Of a DNA stretch of 64,000 nt, positions 1 to 8,605 are shown in pieces. Where the stretch lies: positions 1-64,000 of the forward strand of contig JAERSO010000102.1 of assembly GCA_016845585.1 (NCBI GenBank), given 5' to 3'. The DNA comes from Acidimicrobiaceae bacterium (GTDB lineage Bacteria > Actinomycetota > Acidimicrobiia > Acidimicrobiales > Aldehydirespiratoraceae). The notes under the pieces are model-generated. The model did not search any database. It saw nothing but the letters and a program-made list of their open reading frames with translations, and was not told the DNA's origin. How positions within the stretch are numbered: the stretch's first letter is position 1; each line of letters begins with the position of its first letter. The translations under genes and the position numbers were made by a program.

Positions 1-86
1 TCCCCACCCTGGTGCGGGCCTCGGTGCACTACTACAACACCGACGACGAGATCGACCGCTTCACCGCAGCCGTAGCCGCCCTCTAG
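1..86 (+). CDS. Class V (SufS/NifS-like) aminotransferase, C-terminal end only
   Basis: Only the last 27 codons and the TAG stop (84-86) are in the window, read from base 3. The tail contains RASVHYYNTDDEIDRF, which resembles the end of class V PLP enzymes such as cysteine desulfurases and selenocysteine lyase-like proteins; in that family the arginine before the YNT segment contacts the substrate carboxylate. The catalytic lysine lies upstream, outside the window, so the substrate cannot be named. The gene converges on the acyl-CoA dehydrogenase gene, with a hairpin between them. Confidence 0.6.
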   Translation, partial: PTLVRASVHYYNTDDEIDRFTAAVAAL

Positions 87-89
87 TTC

Positions 90-120
90 TGTGATGCTGG
101 GGTCAGACCCCGACATCACA
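90..120. terminator. Hairpin between convergent genes, probable bidirectional terminator
   Basis: Bases 90-104 and 106-120 form an almost perfect inverted repeat (arms TGTGATG and GGGGTC on one side, GACCCC and CATCACA on the other, with a two-base mismatch between the arm halves). It sits exactly between the stop codons at 86 (+) and 124 (-). There is no T-run, so it may act as a symmetrical non-canonical terminator or as a repeated intergenic palindrome. Confidence 0.6.
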
Positions 121-123
121 CAA

Positions 124-1317
124 CTAGGCGTACTGGCGGAGGAGGCGACGGCCGAGGCTCGATTTGTGGACCTCGTCGGCGCCGTCATAGATGCGGGCGG
201 CACGCTCGTGGCGGTACCAGTGAGCAAGCACGGTGTCATCGGTGACCCCGAGTGCCCCATGGACCTGGATGGCGGTGTCGACCGCCTTGAGCATGGTGTT
301 GGCGACGACGAACTTGATGGCCGAGATCTCGTCGCGGGCCACCTTCGGGCCGTGTTGGTCGATCATCCACGCGCAATGGAGCACCTGGAGTCGCGCACCC
401 CGGATCTCGGCGTCGAGTTCGGCGGCCCAATGCTGAATCACCTGCCGGTCAGCGAGCTTCGCGCCTTCGCCGTCGATGACCCGGTCGTTGGCCCGCTGAC
501 ACATCATGTCGAACGCGCGACCGGCGATTCCCAACCAGCGCATGCAGTGGTGGATTCGACCCGGCCCGAGGCGGTCCTGAGCGATCAGGAAGCCACTCCC
601 CTGCGGGCCGAGCAGGTTCGACTTCGGCACGCGGCACGACTGGTACGAGACCTCGCCGTGGCTGGCGTGGCCTGAACCCGAGTGACCCATCACGCTGACG
701 TTGCGTACCAGGCTGAATCCCGGCGTGTCCGTCGGCACGATGATCATGCTGAAGCGCTGATGCGGTGGGGCGTCCGGATCAGTCAGCGCCATCACGATGG
801 CGAAGGCGGCACCGTCGGCCGACGATGTGAACCACTTCTGCCCGTTGATGACGAAATCGTCACCATCGCTCTCGGCCGTGGTGGCCAACAGGGTCGGGTT
901 CGACCCGGCCGTCTCCGGTTCTGTCATCGAGAAGCAGCTGCGGATCTCGCCGGCCACGAGGGGCTGGAGCCACTGGTCCTTCTGTTCGGCGGTGCCGTAC
1001 TTGTGCAGGATCTCGATGTTGCCGGCGTCGGGGGCCTGCGTGCCGAACACGGTCATGCCGAGTGGGCTGCGCCCCACCGCTTCGGCGAACAGGCCGTGAT
1101 CGATCATCGACAGCCCGAGCCCACCGAACTCCACCGGATGATTGGGCGCCCACAGACCCATCTGCTTGACCTTGGCCTGCGCGGCCTCCACCCCGGCTTG
1201 CAGCGTCTCGGCTGTGCCATGCAGCATCTCGCCCTCGAGTGGGATGACCTCGTTTTCCATGAACTCGCGAATCATCGTGAGCCGGACCGACATCTCTTCT
1301 GACACGTGAAAGTCCAC
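124..1317 (-). CDS. Acyl-CoA dehydrogenase
   Basis: A 397-residue flavoenzyme of the acyl-CoA dehydrogenase family, which introduces an alpha,beta double bond into acyl-CoA and passes electrons to ETF. The middle domain carries CFSMTEPETAGSNP and INGQKWFTSSADG, typical FAD and substrate contacts. The C-terminal domain carries QVHGALGVTDD and YDGADEVHK, closest in style to the ACAD10/11-like branch. The GTG start at 1317 is chosen because GGAGGTG lies about six bases upstream and the protein then starts at the usual family position; the frame is open further upstream but without family sequence. It is the last gene of the leftward operon beginning near 3340. The chain length of the substrate is unknown. 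Confidence 0.9.
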   Translation of the reverse strand: MDFHVSEEMSVRLTMIREFMENEVIPLEGEMLHGTAETLQAGVEAAQAKVKQMGLWAPNHPVEFGGLGLSMIDHGLFAEAVGRSPLGMTVFGTQAPDAGNIEILHKYGTAEQKDQWLQPLVAGEIRSCFSMTEPETAGSNPTLLATTAESDGDDFVINGQKWFTSSADGAAFAIVMALTDPDAPPHQRFSMIIVPTDTPGFSLVRNVSVMGHSGSGHASHGEVSYQSCRVPKSNLLGPQGSGFLIAQDRLGPGRIHHCMRWLGIAGRAFDMMCQRANDRVIDGEGAKLADRQVIQHWAAELDAEIRGARLQVLHCAWMIDQHGPKVARDEISAIKFVVANTMLKAVDTAIQVHGALGVTDDTVLAHWYRHERAARIYDGADEVHKSSLGRRLLRQYA

Positions 1318-1369
1318 GGTGCACCTCCACCCGCCAGCATCGAGAAGCCGACGGCGGCGAACCAGGGCC

Positions 1370-1771
1370 TTAGGACTCCCCAGCCGGGACCTGACGGGCC
1401 TCGGCCATGACTTCGAGAATCCAGCGCGTCGCCGGTGAATACACGTCGATGAACACCGCAGGCTCGTCGCCGAGCACCACACCACCATGGGGGACATCGC
1501 CGGGCGCGTACCAGCCATCACCCGGCCCGATCTCTCTCGTCTCGTCCCCGACGGTCAGTTCGAGCCGTCCCGACAACAGCAGGCTGAACTGTTCGTGCGG
1601 GTGACTGTGCATCTCGTATACCGCCCCGGGTTCGTAGACGGCGCGGATGAGATGCATCTGCGCGCCACTGATGATCTGCCCGGACATCCGGTCGTCGTCC
1701 CAGTGGAACGACTCCAGCTCGCCCCAGGAGAAGATCCGTCGATTCGACGGCTCGACGCCGTGTTCGTTCAC
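1370..1771 (-). CDS. Small cupin-domain protein
   Basis: A 133-residue single-domain cupin. The metal-binding first motif is visible as MHSHPHEQFSLLLSGRLE and the second as PGDVPHGGV, so a mononuclear metal site is likely. Such stand-alone cupins are sugar isomerases, dioxygenases or ligand sensors; the sequence does not say which. The GTG start overlaps the stop of the upstream gene by four bases (GTGA), pointing to translational coupling. The gap to the downstream acyl-CoA dehydrogenase is about 50 bases. Confidence 0.8.
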   Translation of the reverse strand: MNEHGVEPSNRRIFSWGELESFHWDDDRMSGQIISGAQMHLIRAVYEPGAVYEMHSHPHEQFSLLLSGRLELTVGDETREIGPGDGWYAPGDVPHGGVVLGDEPAVFIDVYSPATRWILEVMAEARQVPAGES

Positions 1772-2382
1772 ACCTCACCATCCAGGAGCTCGAGGAACTT
1801 CTCCTTCTCCCCGGCATGCATCGTGATGTTCTGCGCCGGATACGGGAAGTTGCCGGCCGTGGTCTCGTCGTGGAAGGCCCTGAGCGCGGCGACACGTTCC
1901 TCGTGGATCTGGCGGTGCAGACGCCCGACGTCGCCGAACGCGTGGGCGTGCTTGGGCGGGCTTTCCTCCTCGCTCGGCTCCCCGCAGACATCGGCCACGA
2001 ACGACATGATGACGTCGCCCGCCTTGCCCGACCCCAGCGAGAACGTGACCACCGACGTCTTGTCGTTGACGGCTTCCAGCACCTCCTCGGCGATGCACTC
2101 GGCCTCGACGGCGTGCGCCAGGATCTCGTCGCCGGTCGCGAACTGCTTCCAGGTACTGCCGATGCCCATGAAGTGCTCAGGCGTCACCTGGCGGGCTTCG
2201 TCGAGCTGCTCATCCCAGACGACCAAGAGGTCGATTCCCGCTTCGACACAGGCGCGGATCTCGTCGGCATTCGCCGGGTTGCTCATCGACAGCTTCGTGC
2301 CGGATCCCTTCAGGGCCTGGAGGTCCGCCACCGTGTGGTTGCGGCGGGCCGGAGCTCGTCCGAAGTCATAGATCCGCTTCAT
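1768..2382 (-). CDS. PanB-like (ketopantoate hydroxymethyltransferase-related) short protein
   Basis: A 204-residue protein. Its first 60 residues (LQALKGSGTKLSMSNPANAD, then EAGIDLLVVWDE) follow the beginning of the PanB / PEP-mutase TIM-barrel families, where this stretch forms the first beta-alpha unit and carries the metal-binding Asp. It is clearly shorter than PanB (about 260-280 residues), the DSL motif at the metal site is replaced by WDE, and the C-terminal half is not recognised. It is therefore unlikely to be the housekeeping pantothenate enzyme. It overlaps both neighbours in the same leftward operon. Confidence 0.55.
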   Translation of the reverse strand: MKRIYDFGRAPARRNHTVADLQALKGSGTKLSMSNPANADEIRACVEAGIDLLVVWDEQLDEARQVTPEHFMGIGSTWKQFATGDEILAHAVEAECIAEEVLEAVNDKTSVVTFSLGSGKAGDVIMSFVADVCGEPSEEESPPKHAHAFGDVGRLHRQIHEERVAALRAFHDETTAGNFPYPAQNITMHAGEKEKFLELLDGEV

Positions 2383-3340
2383 GGCGCTTTCGATCCTTCA
2401 TCTCTTCGTGAGCTTCCTGGCTGCCGTCGTGGAACGTGCCGAACCACTTGTCGAACGGCAACAACAGCATCCCGTAGTTCACCTCGAAGTACCGGTGGTG
2501 CAGGTTGTGGAAGTGATCTCCGCCGTGGAAGTCCCGATCCTGGCCGATCTTGAACCGGTCGAACCCGGAGTGCGACGGTGAGGGCGAGATCATCAGGTAC
2601 ACGAGGCAGAACGTGGCGATGAACGGCGAGCCGGGGATCACGAGGAACACGAACGGCAGGGAGAGGTACAGCAGGTGCTCGAGCGGGTGCATCGAGATAC
2701 CCGTCCAGGGCCCGGTGTTGGCGTTGCGATGGTGGAGGGCGTGGGCCCAGCCATAGATCGGGTCGACATGGAGGAGTCGATGGTTCAGGTAGAAGTGAAG
2801 GCCCTCGATCCAGAACACGGCGAGCGTCATCGCGGCGATCGCCCAAACCGAATCGAGCTGTGGAATCGACTCGGTGGCGTAGAGCCGGAACATGATCGCT
2901 TCGTAGAGCGCCGCGATCCCACCACCACTTACCAGCGTCCAGAACATGTTGTCGCGGGTCTGGTTGTCGAAGGTGAATGACTTGCGGTTCTTCGCCAGCC
3001 ACCGTTCCTCGTATTTGAACTGGGTGCCCTGGGCTTTGCGGATGTGCAACCACCAGTGCTGGCCCCCGATCACGATCACCATCAGGATCGTGTTGCGAAG
3101 CCAGAGGATGCCGACGTCGTCGGCCCCGAGGGAGGCGAACCGTCCGAGGCCCGGGGTGAACACGTGGTACACCAATGCGGCCAGAGCGATCCAGGTCAGC
3201 GACTGTGGCCAGAGAAACCGGGTGACGAACCATCGGAGCATGGCCACGGGTCGGCTCGGCGACTGGAACAGCGGCGGGAGGTCCATCGGCTCGGGGTCGT
3301 AGCCCTTGGCCCGCTGCATACGTGTTCTCGGGTCGACCAT
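2366..3340 (-). CDS. Sterol desaturase / fatty acid hydroxylase superfamily membrane protein
   Basis: An integral membrane di-iron enzyme of about 324 residues. The histidine clusters that define the family are visible: HFYLNHRLLH, WAHALHHRNANT, HPLEH, and HNLHH near the C-terminus. Hydrophobic stretches flank them. Family members hydroxylate or desaturate sterols, carotenoids or lipid chains using O2. The ATG at 3340 (MVDPRTRMQ) is chosen; a GTG at 3406 in the same frame would add 22 residues without clear signal. It heads the leftward operon and is divergent from the 2OG oxygenase gene at 3445. Its stop overlaps the PanB-like gene by 17 bases. The substrate is unknown. Confidence 0.85.
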   Translation of the reverse strand: MVDPRTRMQRAKGYDPEPMDLPPLFQSPSRPVAMLRWFVTRFLWPQSLTWIALAALVYHVFTPGLGRFASLGADDVGILWLRNTILMVIVIGGQHWWLHIRKAQGTQFKYEERWLAKNRKSFTFDNQTRDNMFWTLVSGGGIAALYEAIMFRLYATESIPQLDSVWAIAAMTLAVFWIEGLHFYLNHRLLHVDPIYGWAHALHHRNANTGPWTGISMHPLEHLLYLSLPFVFLVIPGSPFIATFCLVYLMISPSPSHSGFDRFKIGQDRDFHGGDHFHNLHHRYFEVNYGMLLLPFDKWFGTFHDGSQEAHEEMKDRKRHEADL

Positions 3341-3444
3341 GGCGGACACAGTGCCGGACCACGTCGCCGTTGGCAAGGACAGATTTGGTCGACCGTTCAG
3401 TGGCACTGGGAGGCTTCGCCGTCACGCCGTAGAGTCCAACCCGC

Positions 3445-4452
3445 ATGGAAGGTCTCCCGGTTCTCGACGTCGCCCCGTATCTTGCGGATCCGGACTCAGC
3501 GGCCGCCGCGACCTTCGTGGAGAATCTGCGGTCGGCCTGTCATGACGTCGGATTCGCCCACATCGTCGGCCATGGGATCGACCCTGCACTCGAGGCGGAA
3601 CTCCTGACCCGAAGCCGGGAGTTTCTCGACCTCCCGGTGGCGGAACGCGAGAAGCTCGCCCTCGTCAACAGCGCGGCATTTCGGGGCTACACCACGCTTG
3701 GCGACGAACGCACCGCCGGGGCCGCCGATTGGCGAGACCAACTCGACTTCGGTCCGGAGCAACCCGCTCCCGATCCTGGCGATGGTGGTCCCGCCTGGCT
3801 GCGACTGCGCGGCCCGAATCAGTGGCCCGCGTCGGTTCCGGAGCTCGCGCCGGTGGCGCTCTGCTGGCTCGACAGCATGCTCGATCTGGGGATTCACCTG
3901 CTCAGAGCGCTGTCGCTCGCACTCGGCCAACCGGCCGACACGTTCGACGCGGCCTTCATCCCCGACCATGACCTGCACGCCAAGCTCATCCGGTACCCCG
4001 CCGGCAACCGAGAGACCGAACAGGGCGTCGGGCTCCACCATGACTCGGGACTGCTGACGTTCATCCTGCAGGACGAGGTGGACGGCCTGGAGGTCCGGCT
4101 CGGTGACGAGATGGTGCCGGTCGCTCCCCTTCCCGGAGGGTACGTGATGAACCTCGGGGCGATGATGCAGGCCGCCACCAACGGGTACTTCCGGGCGACT
4201 CCGCACCGGGTCGTCAGTCCACGAGGCGATGTCGACCGACTCTCCATCGCCTTGTTCTTCAACCCTGCATTCGAGTCCCGCTTCGCGCCGCTGGAGCTTC
4301 CACCGGCCCTTTCGGCCGCCTGCCGCCCGGACGAAGTGGACCTCAAGGGTGAGCCCATCCACCGACTCTTCGGCGAGAACAACCTGAAGGTCCGACTCCG
4401 CTCACATCCTGACGTGGCGGCGCGGCACTACCGCGACGTCGCCGCCGGCTAG
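3445..4452 (+). CDS. Isopenicillin-N-synthase-like Fe(II)/2-oxoglutarate oxygenase
   Basis: A 335-residue double-stranded beta-helix oxygenase. The N-terminal DIOX_N-type region has the family wording (DVGFAHIVGHGID, ALVNSAAFRGYT). The catalytic half shows the HxD pair in GLHHDSGLLTF, the distal histidine in RATPHRVVSP, and the 2OG-binding RLS a few residues later. Homologues are often annotated as flavanone 3-hydroxylase-like or ethylene-forming-enzyme-like, but bacterial members hydroxylate varied small molecules. A TAGAGT box ends nine bases before the ATG, so the transcript probably has little or no leader. An MFS transporter follows after 15 bases, probably co-transcribed. Confidence 0.88.
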   Translation: MEGLPVLDVAPYLADPDSAAAATFVENLRSACHDVGFAHIVGHGIDPALEAELLTRSREFLDLPVAEREKLALVNSAAFRGYTTLGDERTAGAADWRDQLDFGPEQPAPDPGDGGPAWLRLRGPNQWPASVPELAPVALCWLDSMLDLGIHLLRALSLALGQPADTFDAAFIPDHDLHAKLIRYPAGNRETEQGVGLHHDSGLLTFILQDEVDGLEVRLGDEMVPVAPLPGGYVMNLGAMMQAATNGYFRATPHRVVSPRGDVDRLSIALFFNPAFESRFAPLELPPALSAACRPDEVDLKGEPIHRLFGENNLKVRLRSHPDVAARHYRDVAAG

Positions 4453-4467
4453 GTCCTCCGGTTCTCG

Positions 4468-5619
4468 ATGGCCGAATCCAGCTTCCGTCCCGAGGTGCGC
4501 CGCGTCCTGCCGGCGGTCATCGCCATGCGGTTCGCCATCAACGTCAGCATGCGGATGACCTACACCTTCCTGCCGGCCTTCGCCCGTGGCGCCGGGCTGT
4601 CGGTCGAATCGATGAGCACTGTGCTCAGCGCTCGCGAGCTCACCGCACTTTCAGCCCCGCTCACCGGCAAGGCCAGCGATCGCGTCGGCCCGCTCACCGT
4701 CATGGCCTACGGCGGCGCCGTGGCCGGCGTCGGGCTCCTACTCGCCACCCTCGGAGCGACTGGCCTGATCATCGGAATGCTGATCTTCGGTTTCGGCCGC
4801 ACCGCCCATCAGGTCGCCATGGGGTCATGGATCGGCAACGTCGTGGCGTACGAACGCCGGGGCCGGGCGACCGGCCTGATCGAACTCACCTGGGGCGGCT
4901 CGGCCCTCATCGGACTCCCACTCGCCGGACTCCTGATCGACGGCATCGCCTGGTGGACCCCGTTCGCGGTGCTCGGCGCGCTCGCCCTCCTCGCCACCGT
5001 TCGCGTCAGAGCGCAGGAGCGCGGCCGAATCTCCGAACCTCGTCAGCACACACGCAAGCCCCACATGACCAAGACGGCAGTGGCCGCGCTCGCCACCAAT
5101 GGCTGCATGACCGCGGCCGCGCAGTTCTTGTTTCTCGGCCACGGCCTCTGGCTCGAAGACAGCTACGGCCTCGACACCGCGGAAATCGGCATTGCCATCG
5201 TGGCCGTCGGGGCGGTCGAGGTGATCGCCACCGCCGGCTCGTCTCGCCTGACCGACCGGCTCGGCAAACGCCGATCGATGCTCGGCGGCTCGGTCCTCAT
5301 GACGACGGCGATGATGGTCCTCGCCGCGTACAGCACGCCGCCGCTCTGGCTCGGACTTCTGGTTCTCGTCACTGCCTTCCTCGGCTTCGAGTACGGCATC
5401 GTTTCGGCGATCCCGTTGGTCTCCGAGCTCGACCCCGGGGCCCGGGCGGAGATGGTCGGCCGCGCGATCAGCATCTCGACGGTCGTGCGGGCCGTCGTCA
5501 CCCTGGTCGCCACCGCCATCTACGTCAGCCAGGGCTTCGCCGTGCTGATGACGGTTGCCGCAGGCGCCGGTCTGGTCGCCATCGCCCTGGCGGCCTTCGT
5601 CATGGTCGAGCCGGGGTAG
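4468..5619 (+). CDS. MFS transporter
   Basis: A 383-residue protein made almost entirely of hydrophobic helices, with the major-facilitator signature loop after helix 2 (GKASDRVGPLTVMAYGG) and a second copy in the C-terminal half (LTDRLGKRRSMLGGS). This gives the expected two six-helix halves in the cytoplasmic membrane. The ATG follows the 2OG oxygenase stop by 15 bases, so the pair may import and hydroxylate one compound, or export its product. The substrate cannot be inferred from sequence. Confidence 0.88.
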   Translation: MAESSFRPEVRRVLPAVIAMRFAINVSMRMTYTFLPAFARGAGLSVESMSTVLSARELTALSAPLTGKASDRVGPLTVMAYGGAVAGVGLLLATLGATGLIIGMLIFGFGRTAHQVAMGSWIGNVVAYERRGRATGLIELTWGGSALIGLPLAGLLIDGIAWWTPFAVLGALALLATVRVRAQERGRISEPRQHTRKPHMTKTAVAALATNGCMTAAAQFLFLGHGLWLEDSYGLDTAEIGIAIVAVGAVEVIATAGSSRLTDRLGKRRSMLGGSVLMTTAMMVLAAYSTPPLWLGLLVLVTAFLGFEYGIVSAIPLVSELDPGARAEMVGRAISISTVVRAVVTLVATAIYVSQGFAVLMTVAAGAGLVAIALAAFVMVEPG

Positions 5620-5631
5620 CCGGCCGCGGCC

Positions 5632-5766
5632 TCAGCGCATCTTGCGAAAGAGATCGTCGAGTGCCTCGCGAAGCAGAGACGCCTCGGTTCGGTTCTCACG
5701 GCCGGCGAGTTTCGAAAGCCGATCGAGCGAGCCTCGGGAGTAGTAGTTTGCATGTACCTCTCGATG
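5632..5766 (-). pseudogene. Remnant of a ribbon-helix-helix (CopG/RHH-like) small protein
   Basis: On the minus strand an open stretch of 44 codons ends at TGA (5632-5634) and reads SLDRLSKLAGRENRTEASLL followed by REALDDLFRKMR. This has the two-helix pattern of RHH DNA-binding proteins, preceded by a beta-strand-like VHANYYS. The frame is closed upstream by TGA at 5767-5769 and has no ATG, GTG or TTG before the domain; a GTA sits where a start would be expected. It is most simply a decayed antitoxin-like or repressor gene that has lost its start. A functional gene with an unusual start is less likely. No toxin partner is seen. Confidence 0.42.
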
Positions 5767-5818
5767 TCAAGCGAAGATCCCCTTGCCAACTCCCGACCCA
5801 ACCCGCAGAGTCTCGGCC

Positions 5819-6661
5819 ATGAACGCGCACCCCGTGTCCGCCGAGGACATCGAGACCTTCGCAACGGACGGCGTCGTCTGCCTCCGCGGCGTGATCGGCC
5901 TCGACTGGATCGAACGCCTGCTCGAGGGGGTCGACCACACCCTCGCCAACCCGAGTCCCCGCGGTAGGCTCTGGAATCGAGACGAGCAGGGTCGTGAATC
6001 TCGCTATGACAGCCAGGTCTGGCGCACCCGTCCGGAGTATGCCGACTTCGTGCACGAGTCTCCCCTCGGCGAGATCGCCGGGCGCCTGATGCGAGCGACC
6101 CGATCCAACTTCTTCTTCGATGCCATGTTCGTCCGGGGGCCGGGCACCCAGTTCCGTACCCCGTTCCATCAGGACGAACCCGTGTGGTCGGTCGAGGGTT
6201 TCCAGACCGTCTCGTCCTGGATGCCACTCGTCCCCGTCGCCAAGGAGAGTGCGCTGGAGGTCGTGCGCGGGTCACACCTCTGGGAACAGGACTTCCGACA
6301 GCCGAACTTCGGCGCGATGACGGGCGACTCGCGAGACGATGTCGTCTTCGGGGAAGAAACCGTCCCGATTCCCGACATCGAGAACAACCGCGATCAGTAC
6401 GACATCCTCAGTTGGGACATGGAGCCCGGCGACGTCATGTGTTTCAACGGCCGAACGATCCACGGTGGTTCCGGGAACCTGGCCGACGATCGCGAATTGA
6501 AGGTCTTCAACACCAAGTGGCTCGGCGACGACGTGCGCGTCGTGTTCCGAGAGTGCGGCATGGACCCCGATCACTCCGACGTCATGTCCGAGGTCGGACT
6601 GAAGCCCGGCGACCGTCCCGGCACCCACCTCTACCCCGAGGTCTGGTCGCTGCACGCCTGA
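5819..6661 (+). CDS. Phytanoyl-CoA dioxygenase (PhyH) family oxygenase
   Basis: A 280-residue Fe(II)/2OG oxygenase of the PhyH family. The metal HxD is in TPFHQDEPVWSVEG, the distal histidine in NGRTIHGGSGN, and a downstream arginine for 2OG is present. The N-terminus has the usual family opening (DIETFATDGVVCLRGVIG). The ATG at 5819 is preferred; a TTG at 5783 would add 12 residues. PhyH proteins hydroxylate acyl-CoAs or many secondary metabolites and osmolytes, so the substrate is open. It lies alone between an RHH relic and a convergent AhpD-like gene. Confidence 0.87.
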   Translation: MNAHPVSAEDIETFATDGVVCLRGVIGLDWIERLLEGVDHTLANPSPRGRLWNRDEQGRESRYDSQVWRTRPEYADFVHESPLGEIAGRLMRATRSNFFFDAMFVRGPGTQFRTPFHQDEPVWSVEGFQTVSSWMPLVPVAKESALEVVRGSHLWEQDFRQPNFGAMTGDSRDDVVFGEETVPIPDIENNRDQYDILSWDMEPGDVMCFNGRTIHGGSGNLADDRELKVFNTKWLGDDVRVVFRECGMDPDHSDVMSEVGLKPGDRPGTHLYPEVWSLHA

Positions 6662-6686
6662 TCGGATCTGCCTGGCGTCTGAACGC

Positions 6687-7241
6687 TCAGAGGTCGAAAC
6701 CCGGGACGCCGTCGTCGCGCTGAACCCCGAACGTCTTCAGCGCCATACAGACCAGGGTGTACTGACCCGCGGCGAAGACCACGTCCATGCACTGCTCGAC
6801 GCTGTAGTGCGAGACGAGTGCCTGCCATGTGGCGTCGCCGATCTCCTGACGCTCGTGTAGCTCGTCCGCCGCCTGCAGCACCACGCGCTCCTCGGGAGCC
6901 CATGCGTCATCGATCGCTTCGCTCATGAGGAGTGAGATCTCTTCGTCGGTGATCCCGACTCCACGACCGATCAGAACGTGCTGTCCCCACTCGTACTCGC
7001 TTCCGCAGCGCCAACCGATCCGCAGAATCAGGAGCTCTCGAACCCTCGGCGGGAGCGTCGACTTGGCCAGGACGTGGTTGGCGAACACCATCCATCGACG
7101 GGCGAGGTCAGGATGGTTGACCATCGTCCGGAAGATGTTGAGCACGTCGCCATCAGGACTGCGCAGAGGCTCGAGCATCGCGAGCTGCTTCTCGGATGCC
7201 TCGGAATCGGGAATGGCGCGAAGACGAGGGTTGGCCGCCAT
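6687..7241 (-). CDS. Carboxymuconolactone decarboxylase / AhpD-like protein
   Basis: A 184-residue protein of the AhpD-like all-helical family (RVRELLILRIGWRCGSEYEW is the core family segment). AhpD proper has a CxxC-x2-H redox site; here only one cysteine is visible in this segment, so a peroxidase-reducing role is doubtful. The ATG overlaps the stop of the upstream glutamine-synthetase-like gene as TGATG, which implies coupled translation. Proteins of this type often sit beside catabolic genes, but their reactions are unknown. Confidence 0.82.
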   Translation of the reverse strand: MAANPRLRAIPDSEASEKQLAMLEPLRSPDGDVLNIFRTMVNHPDLARRWMVFANHVLAKSTLPPRVRELLILRIGWRCGSEYEWGQHVLIGRGVGITDEEISLLMSEAIDDAWAPEERVVLQAADELHERQEIGDATWQALVSHYSVEQCMDVVFAAGQYTLVCMALKTFGVQRDDGVPGFDL

Positions 7242-8566
7242 CAGTGGTACATCAGGTATTCGTTGAGCTCCCAAGCAGTGGGGCCGGCCGCTCCGTCGAA
7301 TGAGCCCTCGGCTTCGATGAAGCGATCCCATTCGTGGCGTTTGTTGGCGATGTGATTGTCGACCAGGTCCTGGCTCAGGGCCGCCGAGAATTCGGTGTCG
7401 GCCTCGAGATGGTCCAGCGCCTCGCTGAGGCTGGCGGCCACGCAGACATCGGTGTTGACCTCCTCGAAGCCGTCGCCGGTCTCGGCGGGAGGGCATTCGA
7501 GCTCATTGACGACGCCGAGGCGTGCCGCCGTCAACACCGCCGCCATGCCGGTGTGGATGTTCACCGCACCGTCGGCGACCCGACTCTCGATGCGAGTGCC
7601 GGCACCCCTCGACGGCGGCACACGGGTCGCCACGCAGCGGTGGTCCCAACCCCAGTTCGCCCAGTAGCCGCTCAGCTGTGCGGGCTGGAGACGCCGGTAG
7701 GCGTTGACGGTCGGCGCGAGGATCGCTGCCATGCCCTGGTGGTGGGCGGTGAGGCCGGCGATCACCTGCATGGCGATGGTCGAGAGTCCATGCTCGGCCG
7801 AGGGGTCCGCGAACGCGTTGTTCCCGTCCGAGTCGAGAATCGACATGTTGTAGTGCACGCCCGTGCCGCTGAGGTCCGCGAACGGCTTGCCGAGGAACGT
7901 CATGTCGAGGCCATGACGGAGTGCGATCTCCCGGGCCATGACTCGGAAGAGAAAGACGTCATCGGCCACCTCCAGCGCGTCGCCGTACTCGAGCGTCAGT
8001 TCGAACTGCGACTCGTCGAACTCGGCGTTGATCGACTCGGCACGGAACCCGCACTTCGAGCCGGTCCGCATGATGTCGTCGATGATTCCGGAGGGATCGT
8101 TGGCCGGTCCGGTGCCGTAGACCATGGCGCGCGGGTTGTCGTAGCGTTTCCACCCGCCAGTGCCGTCCTCCTCGAGCAGGTATGCCTCGAGCTCGATGCC
8201 GACGTGAACCGTGTAGCCGAGTTCGGCCCAGGCGGAGACGGCTTGCTTGAGGACCGTGCGCGCCGCGTACGGGAACGGCTTGCCATCGAGCGTCAGGTCC
8301 GCCACAGCGACAGCCGTGGCGTCGTCCTCCCAACCCTGGCGAATCGACGCTGAGTCCATCGTGGCGTGGAAGTCGATCAGGCCTTCCAACAGATGCGAGC
8401 CGGGCGCCGGAATCATGCTGCGGTCGTAGCCCAGGCCGTAGAGCGCCGTGCAGTGACCGGTGCCCCGTTCGGCCAGATGCGTCGGCAGGTACTTGCCCCG
8501 TGCCAGACCGAGATGATCGGGGAACATGACCCGAACGCGATCCGACCCAGCGATTGCAGACGACAT
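7241..8566 (-). CDS. Glutamine-synthetase-like gamma-glutamyl ligase
   Basis: A 441-residue member of the glutamine synthetase superfamily. The N-terminal beta-grasp region has the loop VMFPDHLGLARGKYLP. The catalytic core shows the metal-binding IELEAYLLE, then AEFDESQFELTLEYGD, and FADLSGTGVHYNMS at the glutamate/metal site. Members outside GlnA ligate glutamate to polyamines, aniline, ethanolamine or other amines and start their degradation. The absence of a GlnA adenylylation-loop pattern supports this alternative role. GGGGAGT lies about seven bases before the ATG. Coupled by TGATG to the AhpD-like gene. The amine substrate is not known. Confidence 0.85.
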   Translation of the reverse strand: MSSAIAGSDRVRVMFPDHLGLARGKYLPTHLAERGTGHCTALYGLGYDRSMIPAPGSHLLEGLIDFHATMDSASIRQGWEDDATAVAVADLTLDGKPFPYAARTVLKQAVSAWAELGYTVHVGIELEAYLLEEDGTGGWKRYDNPRAMVYGTGPANDPSGIIDDIMRTGSKCGFRAESINAEFDESQFELTLEYGDALEVADDVFLFRVMAREIALRHGLDMTFLGKPFADLSGTGVHYNMSILDSDGNNAFADPSAEHGLSTIAMQVIAGLTAHHQGMAAILAPTVNAYRRLQPAQLSGYWANWGWDHRCVATRVPPSRGAGTRIESRVADGAVNIHTGMAAVLTAARLGVVNELECPPAETGDGFEEVNTDVCVAASLSEALDHLEADTEFSAALSQDLVDNHIANKRHEWDRFIEAEGSFDGAAGPTAWELNEYLMYH

Positions 8567-8605
8567 TGATCAAACTCCCCGAGTTCGTTAGGTAGCGAAT
8601 GGAAG

